From: Achatina immaculata
Taxonomy: Eukaryota > Mollusca > Gastropoda > Stylommatophora > Achatinidae
DNA length: 64,000 bases
Assembly: GCA_009760885.1 (NCBI GenBank)
Contig: CM019691.1
Span: 27,279,314 to 27,343,313 of the forward strand
Reading direction: 5' to 3'
Shown here piece by piece: positions 26,301 through 40,200 of the stretch (within the stretch, counting starts at the first letter, position 1; the number at the start of each line of letters is the position of its first letter). Position numbers and translations under genes: made by a program. The notes beneath the pieces were generated by a model that did not search any database, was not told where the DNA came from, and saw nothing but the letters and a program-made list of their open reading frames with translations.

Positions 26301-29300
26301 TCTTTCACTGTGTTTCAGTACCGTACTTCTCTTCTTCATGTCATCATTTTTGCTTACTTTATCTGAATACGTCTTTCGGCTGAATTCTGCTTCACACGTC
26401 AGAACGCTCTCCCTTGAATTTATTTCACTACTACAAGTGTGCAGCTCCATAATGCGGACAGATCTTCTTCTACATGATGAGTCTAACGTGGATGGCTGAG
26501 CTGCTGTGTGCCCATCAATCTCTACATGATCCTCCAAAGATTCGCCTGTTTTCTGAAATGGCAGATTGTATTAAAAAAATAATAACAGTACTAGTATCAG
26601 GAAAAAGAAACTATCACATCAGTCACATCCACTGAAATCAGCATTTTCATTTGTTGAAATTTTTTAAAAATATCACATTTTAATTTTGATATGAAACATG
26701 CCAAGCTAGCAACATGTAATGTGAATTAAGTCCATGTGCTCATGTGATGTGGACAATAACGTACACTATTTTGATTATAACTTACTGGCTGTTGGCTTGA
26801 TTGTTCTTGAGATGCGCTGGAATTTATTACAATCACATCAGCAGATGACACACTGATATGAAATACGACAGATAAATTTGTTATTACAATACAGAATAAA
26901 ATGAATTTTTCAAAGTATAAAAATAGTTTTAAAAACTAAGTGTTTAATTTTTCATCTATTTTCAGAGTATTTTTAACCTGCTATGTTATTCTTGAATGTG
27001 ATCCTTGAAAAAGGCTTTCACCAAAATATTGGATTTGTACGTTCTCCATTTACAGGTGCACATCTTACTTTCTGTCATTCTTGCTTCTGGCCACTTTCCT
27101 CATTCTTTCTATCTTCATGCAAAACTGAACTACACAATCTACCCTCATTACTAGAACCAGTTTTACTGCCATAGTCATTTATCTCACACATATACATGGT
27201 AATACTGTTTATGTTAACTCTTTCCGTGCATATGGTCGAATTTTCGACACTTCCGGTGGTCCCAAGCTACCGTATGGTTGAAAATTCGACAATCATTGTT
27301 CCATTAAAACAAGCGGTGTAACATTTATATTGTACGGATTTCGTCCACGATTCCGGTGACACTTTCAAAATGGAGAATGCGTGCCTAGTTACGAGCGATG
27401 CCGAGCGAGAACAAGGACGCGAAGCATGGAAATTTTTCAATTTTTGACCATGTAGATAGGGGTATGGACATAGCCTATTGCCACCCCGCTGCTCTTGAAT
27501 GTTTTCTAAGTAGATTTAGACATATTTAGACGACTGGAGGAGTAGTTAGGAGGTTATTTAAGACATTCAGTAAGCGAAAATGCCATACGGAGTCACAATA
27601 CGAGATCGACAAGTAGATCTACACATCTTAGATGGTAAATAGGGGTAAGAAGCGCGAATCTAGACCTAGCCGATGGTGAGCTGGCCACAATCAATGTCTA
27701 AAAACATCACATTACTTCTTTTTTCCTAAAAAACTCTGCATTTATGAAATTTTCATTCATTTAGCTACACTTTGACACATATTACGTATACGGAAGTACA
27801 TGGAAACACTGTTTTCCATTCCATTTTACAACTAGACCCCCTTACAGTCAAGACCCGCGTTTTACTCCCGCACGCAACGACACGTCCGTGTTTCTTCCTC
27901 CCACACGGGAAGAGTTAATATGCTGTATGTGGCCTACTGCTGAGCTTTTTCTTCTTTGAACATTCTCAGATGTCAAGTTGGATATCTTCTAAGAATGCTC
28001 TGTCTCATGTTGTCTATGATGCCATTCACAGAACTTGGCCTGGGTTTGTATTGGCGATGGCTATGAGTCCTTTTTCTGTTCCTCTTATGTAGGACAGACT
28101 TGTAGCAAATGCTGGTTTGTCATTTTTCTAGCACCATGGGTACACTCTTCAATCTGTTATACACATGATATCTCAATCTGTTGTGGCTTGTTCTTTGTTC
28201 AGCTGATGACAGGGGTCAGTCATCTGATAAACTGGATATTCATTTAACTTTATATTGGCTTCGCTCAGCGTTTTGGCTGCATCATATGATACAGCTGCAA
28301 CAGACATGTACTCTCTGAAATGAAACAAACAGCAGATCCTACAATTTCTGAAGCAGTTTCCCAATGCAACTGTGTCAGGTACCCATTTTTACAAATGGAT
28401 GGAGTGGAATGCAAGGAAAACTGGTCTCCTACTTCTTTTGCTTGCCTTCATCTTGACTCCAGTTTTATAACATCATGTCACACTGAGATGACACATGACA
28501 GAACACAATGCATGGGGTTCTGAAAAAGTATGGACAGTTCAAATGCTGGCAAGAAGCGCTAACAAAAATAGTGCGAGGAATCTGGAAAATCGTCTGAAAG
28601 ATTCTCAAGCTGACCTGAAGTGGTGACAAAAAAAAGGACATTGAAAAAAAAAAAAATTACAACACATTACTGATCTTACCAACTGTAACAGTCTATATAC
28701 AACAAGCAGTGGTTACTTACCTCTGCTGGCTTTCTGATCCAAACTGTGACATAAGGGAGATATCCTGTGATGCTTCAACATTACTGTACATAGCAGGCAG
28801 CACACTGGACAACCAGACACAATAAAATGAATACTTCATGAATGAGGTATGAGCACTACTATCCAAAAAAAAAAATTCAATTTTTAATCTGTGTCCCACT
28901 CAACCAAACCGCTGAAAAAGGAAAGGCTGCCAGACATGATACCGACTAACTCACTCTACAGCTTGTCAAGAGGTCAAAGAAAATATCAGCATCGACATTT
29001 TCCCCTTTATGCAATGAAGGCATGATATGGGTTACAATTACCTATCTACTGAGAAAATTTGATGCTACAAGTTTAGTGGACTAATCAACGATAAAAGCAT
29101 TAACAATGCAGCCACTTCTTTTAATATGTGTTTACAGAATAATCAACCACCTTGCAGGTTAAATCACTGTAATTATTGCTCTATTTCACATCCTACATGA
29201 GATACTTCATAACGTAACATAGCCATAACCATGGTGTAAACTGTCATTCTTTTTAAGTGAACAAGAATGTGTGATATAGCTTAAGAGTTAAACACAAGTG

Positions 29301-31128
29301 AAACTTCCTGAGTAAATTTAACTTATAATATGAATTCACATACTGGAAACAAAAGATTACAAAAACTAAAATGTGCAATGGTTTGCTTATTTCATCATTA
29401 GAAGCCAAGTTGATTTGCATTTGTAATAATGCTTCTCTATTTTGTTCAATTGTTGATATTTATAATCATACTAGGTTGGTTTTTTTTTGTCTTTTGGCCT
29501 TCCAATCTTCTTTTTTTTTTTTCCTGCCATATCCCACTCTTTCTTCTCCTCTTAAGTTTTCTCCAGTGAAACCTCAATATTCTCATGACATATTCAAAGA
29601 ATTTTGATTGTTCCTCAACGATTTAATTAGTTTTCATTGTCCTTTAAGAACTTCATATCGCAAGTTTACAGTAAAAACTTTCAACCTACCCATAAAGTTG
29701 TGCATGGCATGGCCGCACTTCAAATTTATAACAATACACTGTGTTGCTTTTTTAACTCCTCATAATTTAAAAACCGAACAGAAACCTCACGACATAACAA
29801 GCACCACAAAGAACTACAACTCCAAACAAAAAAATAAAACCCTCACCGTTTCTGTTTAAGAACTTCCTTCTGGTGTTCTGTCAATGGCCGCTTCTTTTTG
29901 TCAGCAGGCGACTCAATAACAACAAAGTCCTAAAATTGAGAACAGAGGCTAGGTAATGCAGTTCATTTTAATATATAATTAACATACTGTATCATTTATT
30001 TTATTCATTTCTTCAAATGTCAGATTTGTCCTGGCCAACTATTCTTTGACAGACACATATAATTAAAAAGATATCTATATATATAAAAATGTATGTATAT
30101 TCCAACATCAATCTGGAACGCCTGGAGAAATTTCAACCAAAATCGGTACACATTATGACTTACAATCTGGAAATGTATAATGTAGGGGGAAGACACCCCT
30201 ATCTTCTCTAGGGGTCGGGGTGACATGTACAAATAATTGAAAACGACCAATAGTAAATCTAGCCCTGTGAAGCAAGGGATGTAACTCCCATTATACTTAT
30301 GCGTAGGGGGTGACAAGTACAAATAGGAATGCCTGGAGCAATTTAAACCAAACTTTGTACACATACGACTTACAATCTGGAAAAGAATACTGTGGGGGTA
30401 AGACACCCCTAGGGGTCGGGGGTGACATGTACAAATAATCGAAAACGACCAATAGTTCCATAGTTCCTGTAAAAGGAGGGATGTAACTCCCGTTATATTT
30501 ATGCACAATCTTTGCATTGGGTAGTGAGCAGTGCCAGATAGCGGTGAAATGAATGGACTCTGTAGAACCATCTAGAAGGCTGTGATTATGAATCCGGTCT
30601 TGGACTCATGATGTTTGAGAAACTTCCAGCACCCACCCAAATTTTAGATGGTCGTATATAAGGTAAGCTAATTCGGCAAGTCTTCCAGTTTATCATCTTT
30701 CAGGGAATGTGACAGTTTCATTTTGCTCTTTTAGTTGATTGTATAAGTGTTTCCTACAATGATAGCGAGCATTTTGGATCAAGTTCATTAATACTTTTTT
30801 ATTTTTGTGAAGAGCTTTATATTTCTACATGGATGTAGGTACTTCATGATTTTAAATTTAAAATTTTTTTTCTTACATTTATATTAGTTTTTTATTGTAT
30901 TCTATAATAGATTCATTCATTAATATTTTTTTATTTCTGTGAAGAGTTTTATATTTATACATACATGGATGAAAGTACTTCATGATTTTAAATTTTAATT
31001 TGTTTTTTTCCTTATGTAACTTTGAATTTACTCTATTGATTTCATTCATTTTCCTGTCTAACAGAAGACTGGGATAAAAAAAAATACACGGGCAACGACA
31101 TGTAATCAGCTAGTGTTTCTATATTTCT

Positions 31129-31163
<35 letters not shown>

Positions 31164-31256
31164 CAGTCATTTGCATGTCTTTTGTGGAACTTTGTCTCCC
31201 TAACAGCTCTCCTGTAGGCCCTAATAGCAATATAAGTATACATAATATATAATAAG

Positions 31257-31289
<33 letters not shown>

Positions 31290-34200
31290 TTATCACAAAA
31301 TACTTTTATTATAGGTTAAAGAAAAACATTTCATACTTCTACATAAACAGCACATTTAATATGTTTCAAAAAGTATTTTTTACATCCCTACTGCCATTTT
31401 CTATTCAAAACAGTTTAATACAGTTCACTGCTTTTATCCCTTATTGTTCTATAAAGACACAAATGATAAGTTTTTAAAAGTGCATGCATCCCCTCACAAA
31501 ATTCACAATGTTTCAGACATACTCGTTTTGGGAACAGGTCTATATCAACAAGTTTCCTCGCTCCTGTATACAAATTACGAGCAACCACTGGGAAGATTAG
31601 TTTCACTGGTGAAGGTTTAGGATGATGTTTGCCTTTTGGAGATAAGTCTCTATTCAGATGACTTCCCTTCAGTCGTTTGGGTGATGGTAATGTAGCAACA
31701 ACTGGTGCAGGCATTTGTGAATCTTCCTATTGAAAATATAAATTTGAAAATATATTTTTCATTGGCTAGCTTCTTCTGTTATTTCCTGAACTGGGGTAAC
31801 GTATGCGTATTTCTGTATGTATACAGAAAGAAAGAAAGAAAGGGAAGGGAGGGAGGGAGGGGGAACAACTAACAGATGATCCATCCCCAAAACTGACAAT
31901 TAACAATTTATTTTTTTTTCTATTACCCGAATTATGAAATGATTTGATTTCTAGCACAAGTTATAAAAATTTCAGCTGATGTTGTGTGTTACTTTTCAGA
32001 GGTTAAAGCAATGTAAACTAATATACTTCAAAATATCACTTCAAATAAAATTTATAAAACACAAATATCAAGTTAAATACCATCTTTGCACAAGGATTTC
32101 AGTCTTTCTTAAAATTTGATTGGATAGATTTTCCAACTACCAAAAAATTAAAACACTCACTTCACTTACCACTGTCACATCACTATATGGAGTTTCACCA
32201 ATGACAGCAGCCTCATCATTTGAAATCAAACCTGGCACAATGATAGCATTCTTTTCTCTCATTTTAAGTAGGATGTGCCTGATTATGGAAAGCATAATTT
32301 AATGATTGTGGAAAACAAGCAAGCTTTATGTAATTTTTCTTATATTCTGAGAGCTTTTAAAGGACAATTTGACCTTGAAAGAATAAAGAAAACAATTTTT
32401 ATGAGGCCCAAACCTCATTGGGGAAAAAAAACAAAAAAACTACAGTAAAGAACAAACCAAATCTGAACTGATTGGACAAACAGAGAATCAAGGAGTAAGG
32501 TGAAATTAAGCAAAGATAATGACTTTTATCTCTGCCTGCAGCATTTCAGTGAGTTACACTGTTGAATATGTAATTAAAAATAGTAATATTTCAAAAACAC
32601 CCAATTTTATGTCATAATTCAGCTAGTTTCTACCTGTGTATTTTGTAAGTGACTTTTCCCTAGGAAGGGAGGCTGGCTAGTGAAGTGGTTATTGCATTAG
32701 TCTTCTGAAGCAAGCCTGGTGGTTCAAGTCCACCTGCAAGTGTTACCCAGCTGTAGAAATACAGCATGTCTCGGAGTTGGGTAAGTAAATACAGCTAGGC
32801 ATAACTGGCCACATATCTTCAAGTGCAATGAAAGGTCATGGAAAAAAAATGGGTGCCAACCACAAATTTCCTAGGTGTCTTTACAGCATGATGGCAGCAA
32901 TCCCAGAGATCTTATCTCAGATAAAGACCCTTTGATCTCTGCATCTGTTTGATATTCCTCAAGCATATATTAGAAATTTGTTCACTACTAGCACAAAGGT
33001 ATTCCTTTTCATACATGCGACAATAGCACCAATTATGATCAGCCAGGCCAGAGATAAGTAGTTTCCCTGTCAAAATCTCTCTGTTATCTTACATCCTTCC
33101 CATGATGTCAAACGTCAAATAGGGCTCATATAGTTGTTTGCCAAGTTTTCCTGTTTTCAGCGAGTTTTTCAACTCATCAAGGGATAAAACTGGTTTCTCT
33201 TAACAATGTCCTCTTTAGAGCTTCACGTGGTTGACCTCTTTTTCTTCAGCCTGTTGTGCTCCACTTGATAGCTTGTTTTTGTATTCTCTGATTGTTTCTT
33301 TCTCATCACATGGCCTACATATGTCCATCTTCTTTTTCTGATCACCCACGATCTGTCTTATCACATGGCCTACATATGTCCATCTTCTTTTTCTGATCAC
33401 CCATGATCTGTCTTATTTCTGTGTTGTTCTTAAATTCATTCCACTTTATACCAAGTATTTTCCTGAGGCATTTGTTTTCAAAAGAGTCTAATTTGTTGTC
33501 TATTTCTTTAGTTGATTTTCAGCTTTCACATGCATAAATGAGGGTGGATATCACAATTGAATTGAATAATCTTAACTTGGTTTTTGTGCTTATAACTTTT
33601 GAATTCCATATGTTCTCAAGATTTTTGAAGGATAATGCTGCTTTTGCAATTTGAATTCTAACTTCCTTCCTGGTCTGTGTAGCTGTCAAGGTATGCAGAT
33701 TGGTTTACTTCATCAACAGCTGTTCCTTCTATGTATATTTTTCCTTCTTGATTAATGAGAAGTTTCATTATTTTTGTTTTGTCATTGTTAATTTCAAGTC
33801 CTATTTTGCTAGCCAAGGAAGACAGTGAATCTGTTTTTTCCTGCATCGATTTCACATTGTCACTGATAAGAGTTATGTCATCTGCAAAATCAAAATCTTC
33901 TATTTGGGTCCCATGTACCCAATCAATGCCGGTTTACCTGTACAGCATCTTTTCATTATAAAGTCTATGGCAATTCCAAAAAGCAAAGGAAATAATATAC
34001 ATCTTTGTTTCATGCCTGTTTCAATCTGAAACCATTCGCTCATTCCCTCTTCTGTCTTGACTGCACAAACATATCCATTGTAGAGATCTCTAATGATGCT
34101 GACAATTTTAGATGGTATTTCATATACAGTGGTACCTCGGGTCACAAACGCCTCTAGTCACAAATCAGCCCATGAACACAATTTCCAAACAAATTTTGAC

Positions 34201-37200
34201 TTGACCTGCGAACAATGCCTCGGCACAGGAATGCACAGACATGGCTTTGGTGCCATGTTTTCAGCTCGCGAACAGCATCAATTGTACTCAGGTTTGCGTG
34301 CTGTGAACATTGTCTGTCATTGCATTGTTCTTGATACACTTTTTTTTTTTTTTTTTTGCTTTTTGCATTAAATTAACCCCCATTATGGTTCCCAAGAAAG
34401 TGAAAAGTGTTAGTGACAGTGGTGTAAAGAACCCTAAGCATATTACAGTAGAAACGAAGAAGGAAATAATAACTAAACATGAAAATGGTGTTCGTGTTTC
34501 TGATCTCGCCAAGCAGTACAACATGGCTAAATCTACGATCTGTACGATCTTAAAGAACAAAGATGCACTAAAGACGGCTGATGTGGTTAAAGAGTGACTG
34601 TGTTAACGAAGCAAAGGTCTCAAGTGTTAGAAGAAGTAGAAAAATTATTGTCAGTTTGGATTAATGGAAAGCAGCTAGCTGGAGATAGTGTTAGCGAGGC
34701 TGTAATATGTGAGAAGGCTTTACTTTTGCACGGTGATTTAGTGTCGAAAACGCAGAATACAAGTGATGCTAGCGTTGATGAATTTAAAGCAAGTAGAGGC
34801 TGGTTCGCGAAATTTCTGTGACAAACTGAAATTCATAGTATTGTTAGGCATGGAGACGCAGCTAGTTCGGACAAAAAAGCAGCAGATGCCCATGTGGAGG
34901 AATTTATAAATTTTATCAACTCTGAAGGTTACGTACTGCATCAAGTTTTTAACTGCGATGAAACTGGAGTTTTTATGCCAAGAAGGAACTACATAACCCA
35001 AGAGGAAAAGTCACTGCCTGGCCACAAACCAATGAAGGACAGGCTTACACTTTTATTGTGGGGATTGTAAGATTAAGCCTCTTTTAGTTTACCACTCTGA
35101 AAATCCTCACGCTTTTAAACGCAATAAAATCCTAAAGGGTATTGTGGAGAGCGAATAGCAAGGCTTGGGTAACAAGATTACTTTTTATGGAATGGCTGAC
35201 TGAAGTTTTTGTGCCAACTGTCAAGAAATACCTTGAGGGAAATAATTTGCCCCTTAAGTGTCTGTTGTTATGGACAACGCTCCTACCCATCCACCAAGTA
35301 TGGAAAAAGACCCTGATGCTGAATACGAATTTTAAAAGTCAGATTTCTGCCTCCTAACACCACTCCTCTCATCCAGCCCATGGACCAGCAAGTAATTTCC
35401 AACTTCAAGAAGTTATTTATAAAGGCTCTTTTTTCCAGGTGTTTCCAGATGACCAACGACATGGATTTGACCCTACGTGATTTTTTGAAGGATCACTTCC
35501 ATATCCTTCACTGCATAAACCTCATTGACAAGGCATAGAACAATGTCTCTAACCGCACGTTTCAATCTGACTGGAGACTTTGGCCAGGTTGCATGCCTGA
35601 AAGAGACTTCGAGGAGACAGATGTAACTCTAGTAAACGAGACTGTGACCATTGGCAAGAGTTTGGGCTTGGAGGTCAACGATGAGGATGTGGTGGAGGAC
35701 CACAGACAAGAACTCAATGCACAAGAACTTGTTTAGTTGCAACGTGAACAGATGAAAGTTTTGCAGGAGGAGCACTCAGGAGAGGGGAAGGAAGAGGTGG
35801 TACATGTTTCAAGTGCTGGGATCAAAGAAACTTGTAGCAAGTGGAGTGAAGTGCAGGTTTTCATTGAGAAGCATCACCCTAACAAAACTATGATCAGCAG
35901 AGCAGTGGACATTTTAAATGACAATGTGATGTATCATTTTCGGAAAATTATCCAACAAAGAAAAAGACAAATGTCTCCGGGTCGTTATCTTGTGAAAACA
36001 CCAGCCACCGAGCCAGCAATCGAACCACTTCCCAGGATACAAACAAGAGAAAAAAACACCAGAAATTCCTACACAGTTGCCCAATGTTATTATGGAATGG
36101 GACTCTCTTTCAAAGGAGTAGTCTTCCTCCTCCTCCTCTACCATCCACCTGTGCCAGCAACCATCAACCACAAAGGTAAAGATATACTGTATATTTTATA
36201 TTATATATTTTATACTACATATTTAATATATTTAATATTATATATTTATGCCACACATAAATCCATAAAAAAGTAAAAATATATGTTTCTGGGGCGAGCA
36301 AACGGAGTACTTGGATTTGCATTAATTTCAATGGGAAAAACTGTTTCAGTTTGTGAATGGAGTCAAAGAATGAATTAAATTGTGACCCAAGCTACCAATG
36401 TAGTCTTAAAATTCTCCACAATGAATCTCTGTGTATGCTATCAAATGCTTTTTTAAAGTCTATAAAGTTCAGGAATAATGGTTTTTGCATTTCAATATTT
36501 TTTTCAAATATTATTCTCAGAGTTGAGATCTGGTCGAAACAGCTTCTCCTTTCTCAAAATCCTGCCTGTTCCTCTCTCATTGCATTATCCACTACATTCT
36601 TAATTCTATTCAGAATCACTTTACAAAACACCTTTGACACAACTGATAGTAAGGTTACACCCCTCCAATTATTGCAGTCAATGAGGTTGCCTTTTTTGGG
36701 TATTTTAACAGTGATTCTTGTTTCCATTTAGAAGGGACCTTTTCTTCTTTCCAAATTTTATTAAACATTCTTTGTAGTTGGCTCATATTGTCACTGTTAA
36801 CAGCTTTTAACATTAAGACTTATTTCATCTTCACCTGCAGCTTTGTTGTTAGCAATTAGATTCACTGCTGTTTCAATTTCAATCAGTGTAACTTCATCTA
36901 AGTTGACATTTAGTTGTGGAAATGGTAAATCAGTTTCAAGATTTATTAATTCTTTTACATGTGGTCGATTAAGTATTTCTTGGAAGTGTTTGGTCCATCT
37001 TTGCTTTTGGTCGTTACTTGATGTTAACAGGTTGCCTGTTTTGCTAAAGACTGGTCTTTCTCTGGAGGTAATAGCACCTGTTAGCTTCTGTATGTTATAC
37101 AGGGTTTTGCTGTCTCCTATTTTTCCTGCATTTTCTGCTTCTTTTGCAATATTGTCCATATATTCTCTTTTGTCTTGTCTAGCTGAACTGTTTACTTTAT

Positions 37201-40200
37201 TGTCTAGTTCTTTGTACATTGCTTTTGCCAAAACTTTTCCCAGATCTGTCTTTACATTCAACATGGCTAATCTGGCTGCTCATCTTTCATGTATGTATTT
37301 CCTGGTGTTATCTGATATCCATGCTTTTCTACTTGTTGATTTCAGTCCAGCGCTGCCGTTATTATGGCTGTATTATTATATTATATTATATTATGCTATG
37401 TTATGTTATATATTATGTTACATTATATTATATGAAAATACTACAACACAATCTTATAGCATTTTCAGATTTAAAAAAATAATAATAATAAAAATAACTG
37501 TGGCATCTTACTTCAAGCTGCTGGGGTATTCAAGCATGGTTGTTCGACCAAATGTTATGTTCCACAGAGTCAGGGCTTGATTTTTGATGGTTCGACGGCT
37601 GTGCAAGAAAGTCATCTCCAACAATGGGGACAGATGTTCCAAAAGTTCTGAATCATACTGTCCATTATAGCGGCCAGTGATACACTGACCAATTTCCAGC
37701 CACAGTTTGTCCAACTGCAGAAATGAACAATTCTATCAATTTACATACTCAACACAACAAATAACTGACCAGTTTTAGACAGGCAGTATTTTCAAAATGA
37801 GGAAACAGTGAAAATCATTTCTCCTGTAAACAGATCATAAAGACACAGCCTGTCATGATTTTCTTGCATGCAGACACTCTGAAGACCACATACAAGTCAA
37901 GGTCCAAAACAGTGTATGTTGTAAGCTTCACAATATATAAGTGCGGATAGCAAAACCACTTTTAAGTGAATTATACAGGTCTTGTGAAAGGAAAGACACA
38001 TGTGTTCTTTTGAAACAATAGTGTAATGCTAAGAACACCAATAAAAAAAACTGCTAAGGGCTGTTGAAATGTTATAAGAGACTACACTGTGTCAGCCACT
38101 GTTAGTAACAATTTATACATGGCACAGATGAATTCCAGAACAGCTGGAGCATCCATGACCTGCCCTGACTTCAGCAGTACCACTACTTAAAGAAATGACT
38201 TCTGCCAGCTGTTACTGCTAGCAATATCCCTGGTCTGCAAAGATGTTTCATCATTCTGCTGTATGCCTGCAGTAGGTCAGACAGCATGTTTTACTCTTGG
38301 TTAGATAAGAAATGTGATTTCACCATGAAGTCCAGCCTCCAACTATATCAAGCTGAAAGTTGCTAGTGCATACATTACCAACATGGGAGCTCTGTGCAGA
38401 TATTTGTGCTACTGATAAAGTTCTGTGTGGCACAAGAGGTATAATGGTTGAGGAGGCTTCAATGCAACTCACTGCATGCATCTGGGGGTCACTCATGGCA
38501 CTTGATGACTCCAGTACTGATAAGAATTTGTAAGCCAGTACACTGAGCTATTTCTGTATTTCAGTAGATTCAAATTATTTCTTCAGCAGGACAAGGCCAG
38601 CCCATGTGTAACCAAAATCATCTGGGCTTCAGCCTAGAGACTAGCATCTTGTCACGGATAATAAAATTCCTTGGATATGGCACAAATCTAATACGCATGA
38701 GATGGGATCCAACACAGATTTCACGACCATCTCTGAGTATTTCTAATGCTTAAGCTCTCTCTCTCTCCTCTCTGTGTGTGTATGTTTGTGTGTGTGTGCG
38801 TGCACACGCGCGCATGTGTGTATTTGTGTAGTCTTGTGAGTGGCAGAAATTCCACACATCTTCTTTGCTTGCCTGGTTGACTCAACAAAATGTAGATGTA
38901 AGGGCTGTATTGGCGCCAAAGTGATCCTCACATGATGCTGATATTGTGAACTTGTTTTTTTTTACTTGTGGTGACACTGAACAGCTGCCATGCATTGCAC
39001 TTGATTCTGATGTTCACTAATGACTTCGTTGTAAAATTAATTTACTTTGCTTTTATTAAAATTAAACACTTCTGTTACATTTCAAATAAAACTTGATAAC
39101 ACATTCTTTGCCTGATCAGTTACTTATGTTGTTGAGTATACGTATATTTATTTTCACATTGTATTTCTCATTACATAAAACTTTATAAACTGTTTGTTGC
39201 AATTTTATTTGAATACAAATCTTTACTGAAAAATTCATGTACAATTTACGTATTAAATACCTGAACTATAAAGACATGAAAAAACCTACTTCACCCCACT
39301 TATGAGGAAGGAACAATATCAGACTCAAGGGAGAGAAAAAAAAAATCGGGTATAATACTTTTACCAAATATGCTAAAAATATCTCTGAGAACTCTCTTCA
39401 TATAAAATTTCTGAAAATTTTCTTCTATATAAGAAACATAAGGTATATTTACATAACTATGAAAAAGATCACAAGGAAATTTATTAAGCAACAAAGTAAA
39501 ACAATGTAGCAAGAGATTAGGTTACTGCAAACTATGATTCACTTTTAGCATATTTAAAAACACATTTTTTTTTTTTTAATTTAAACATTTAAGAATCTCT
39601 CTCCAGTATAAAATAAATACGGTTATTAACAATATTTATTTCAAATAAATTTAAGAACCTGTTTCCTGTTTAAAAAAATGAATACTGATACTAACAATAT
39701 CTATTTCAATGTGCAGATTTAAGAATCTATTTCTTATATAAAATGCACACAGTTATTAACATTTTATTTCATGTACAAAGTGATTAACACACACACAGAA
39801 AACACAGTTGTCTAAATGTCATAAAATCATCCAAACTTCTGTTAAAAATTCAAAAAAAAAACATTTGTATGATGCAAACAATCTTTCATTGATGTGAACT
39901 ATTTGATTTTGTACAAAAATGTCAACCTCAACAAAAATGTGAAAAAAAAACAGAAACTAATCACCAAAGGATTAAAAAAATAATAATAATAATTTGACCA
40001 GTTAATATTTAAAACAAAAAAAAAAAAAAAGAAAAAAATTTTTAAAAAGAAGAAATGTGATAACAAAGAACTACACAGAGAAGGATTGACATGAAATATC
40101 CATTCAGTATTTATTAAACAGACCTTGTTCATAAACACACTGAACAGATGAGAGCAAACTACCTTTCATTTTTCTACTAAGAAGAAGGTACACACCCCTG

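Noticed and set aside
22878..26499. Plus-strand open frames of 120-192 codons opposite the large RIF1 exon.
   Set aside because: They are antisense shadows of the compositionally biased RIF1 exon; the longest (23663-24241) simply mirrors the 32-residue repeats.
30020..30571. Minus-strand frame of 183 codons.
   Set aside because: It overlaps the duplicated blocks of the Helitron-like element; the apparent protein repeats follow the DNA repeats and have no known motif.
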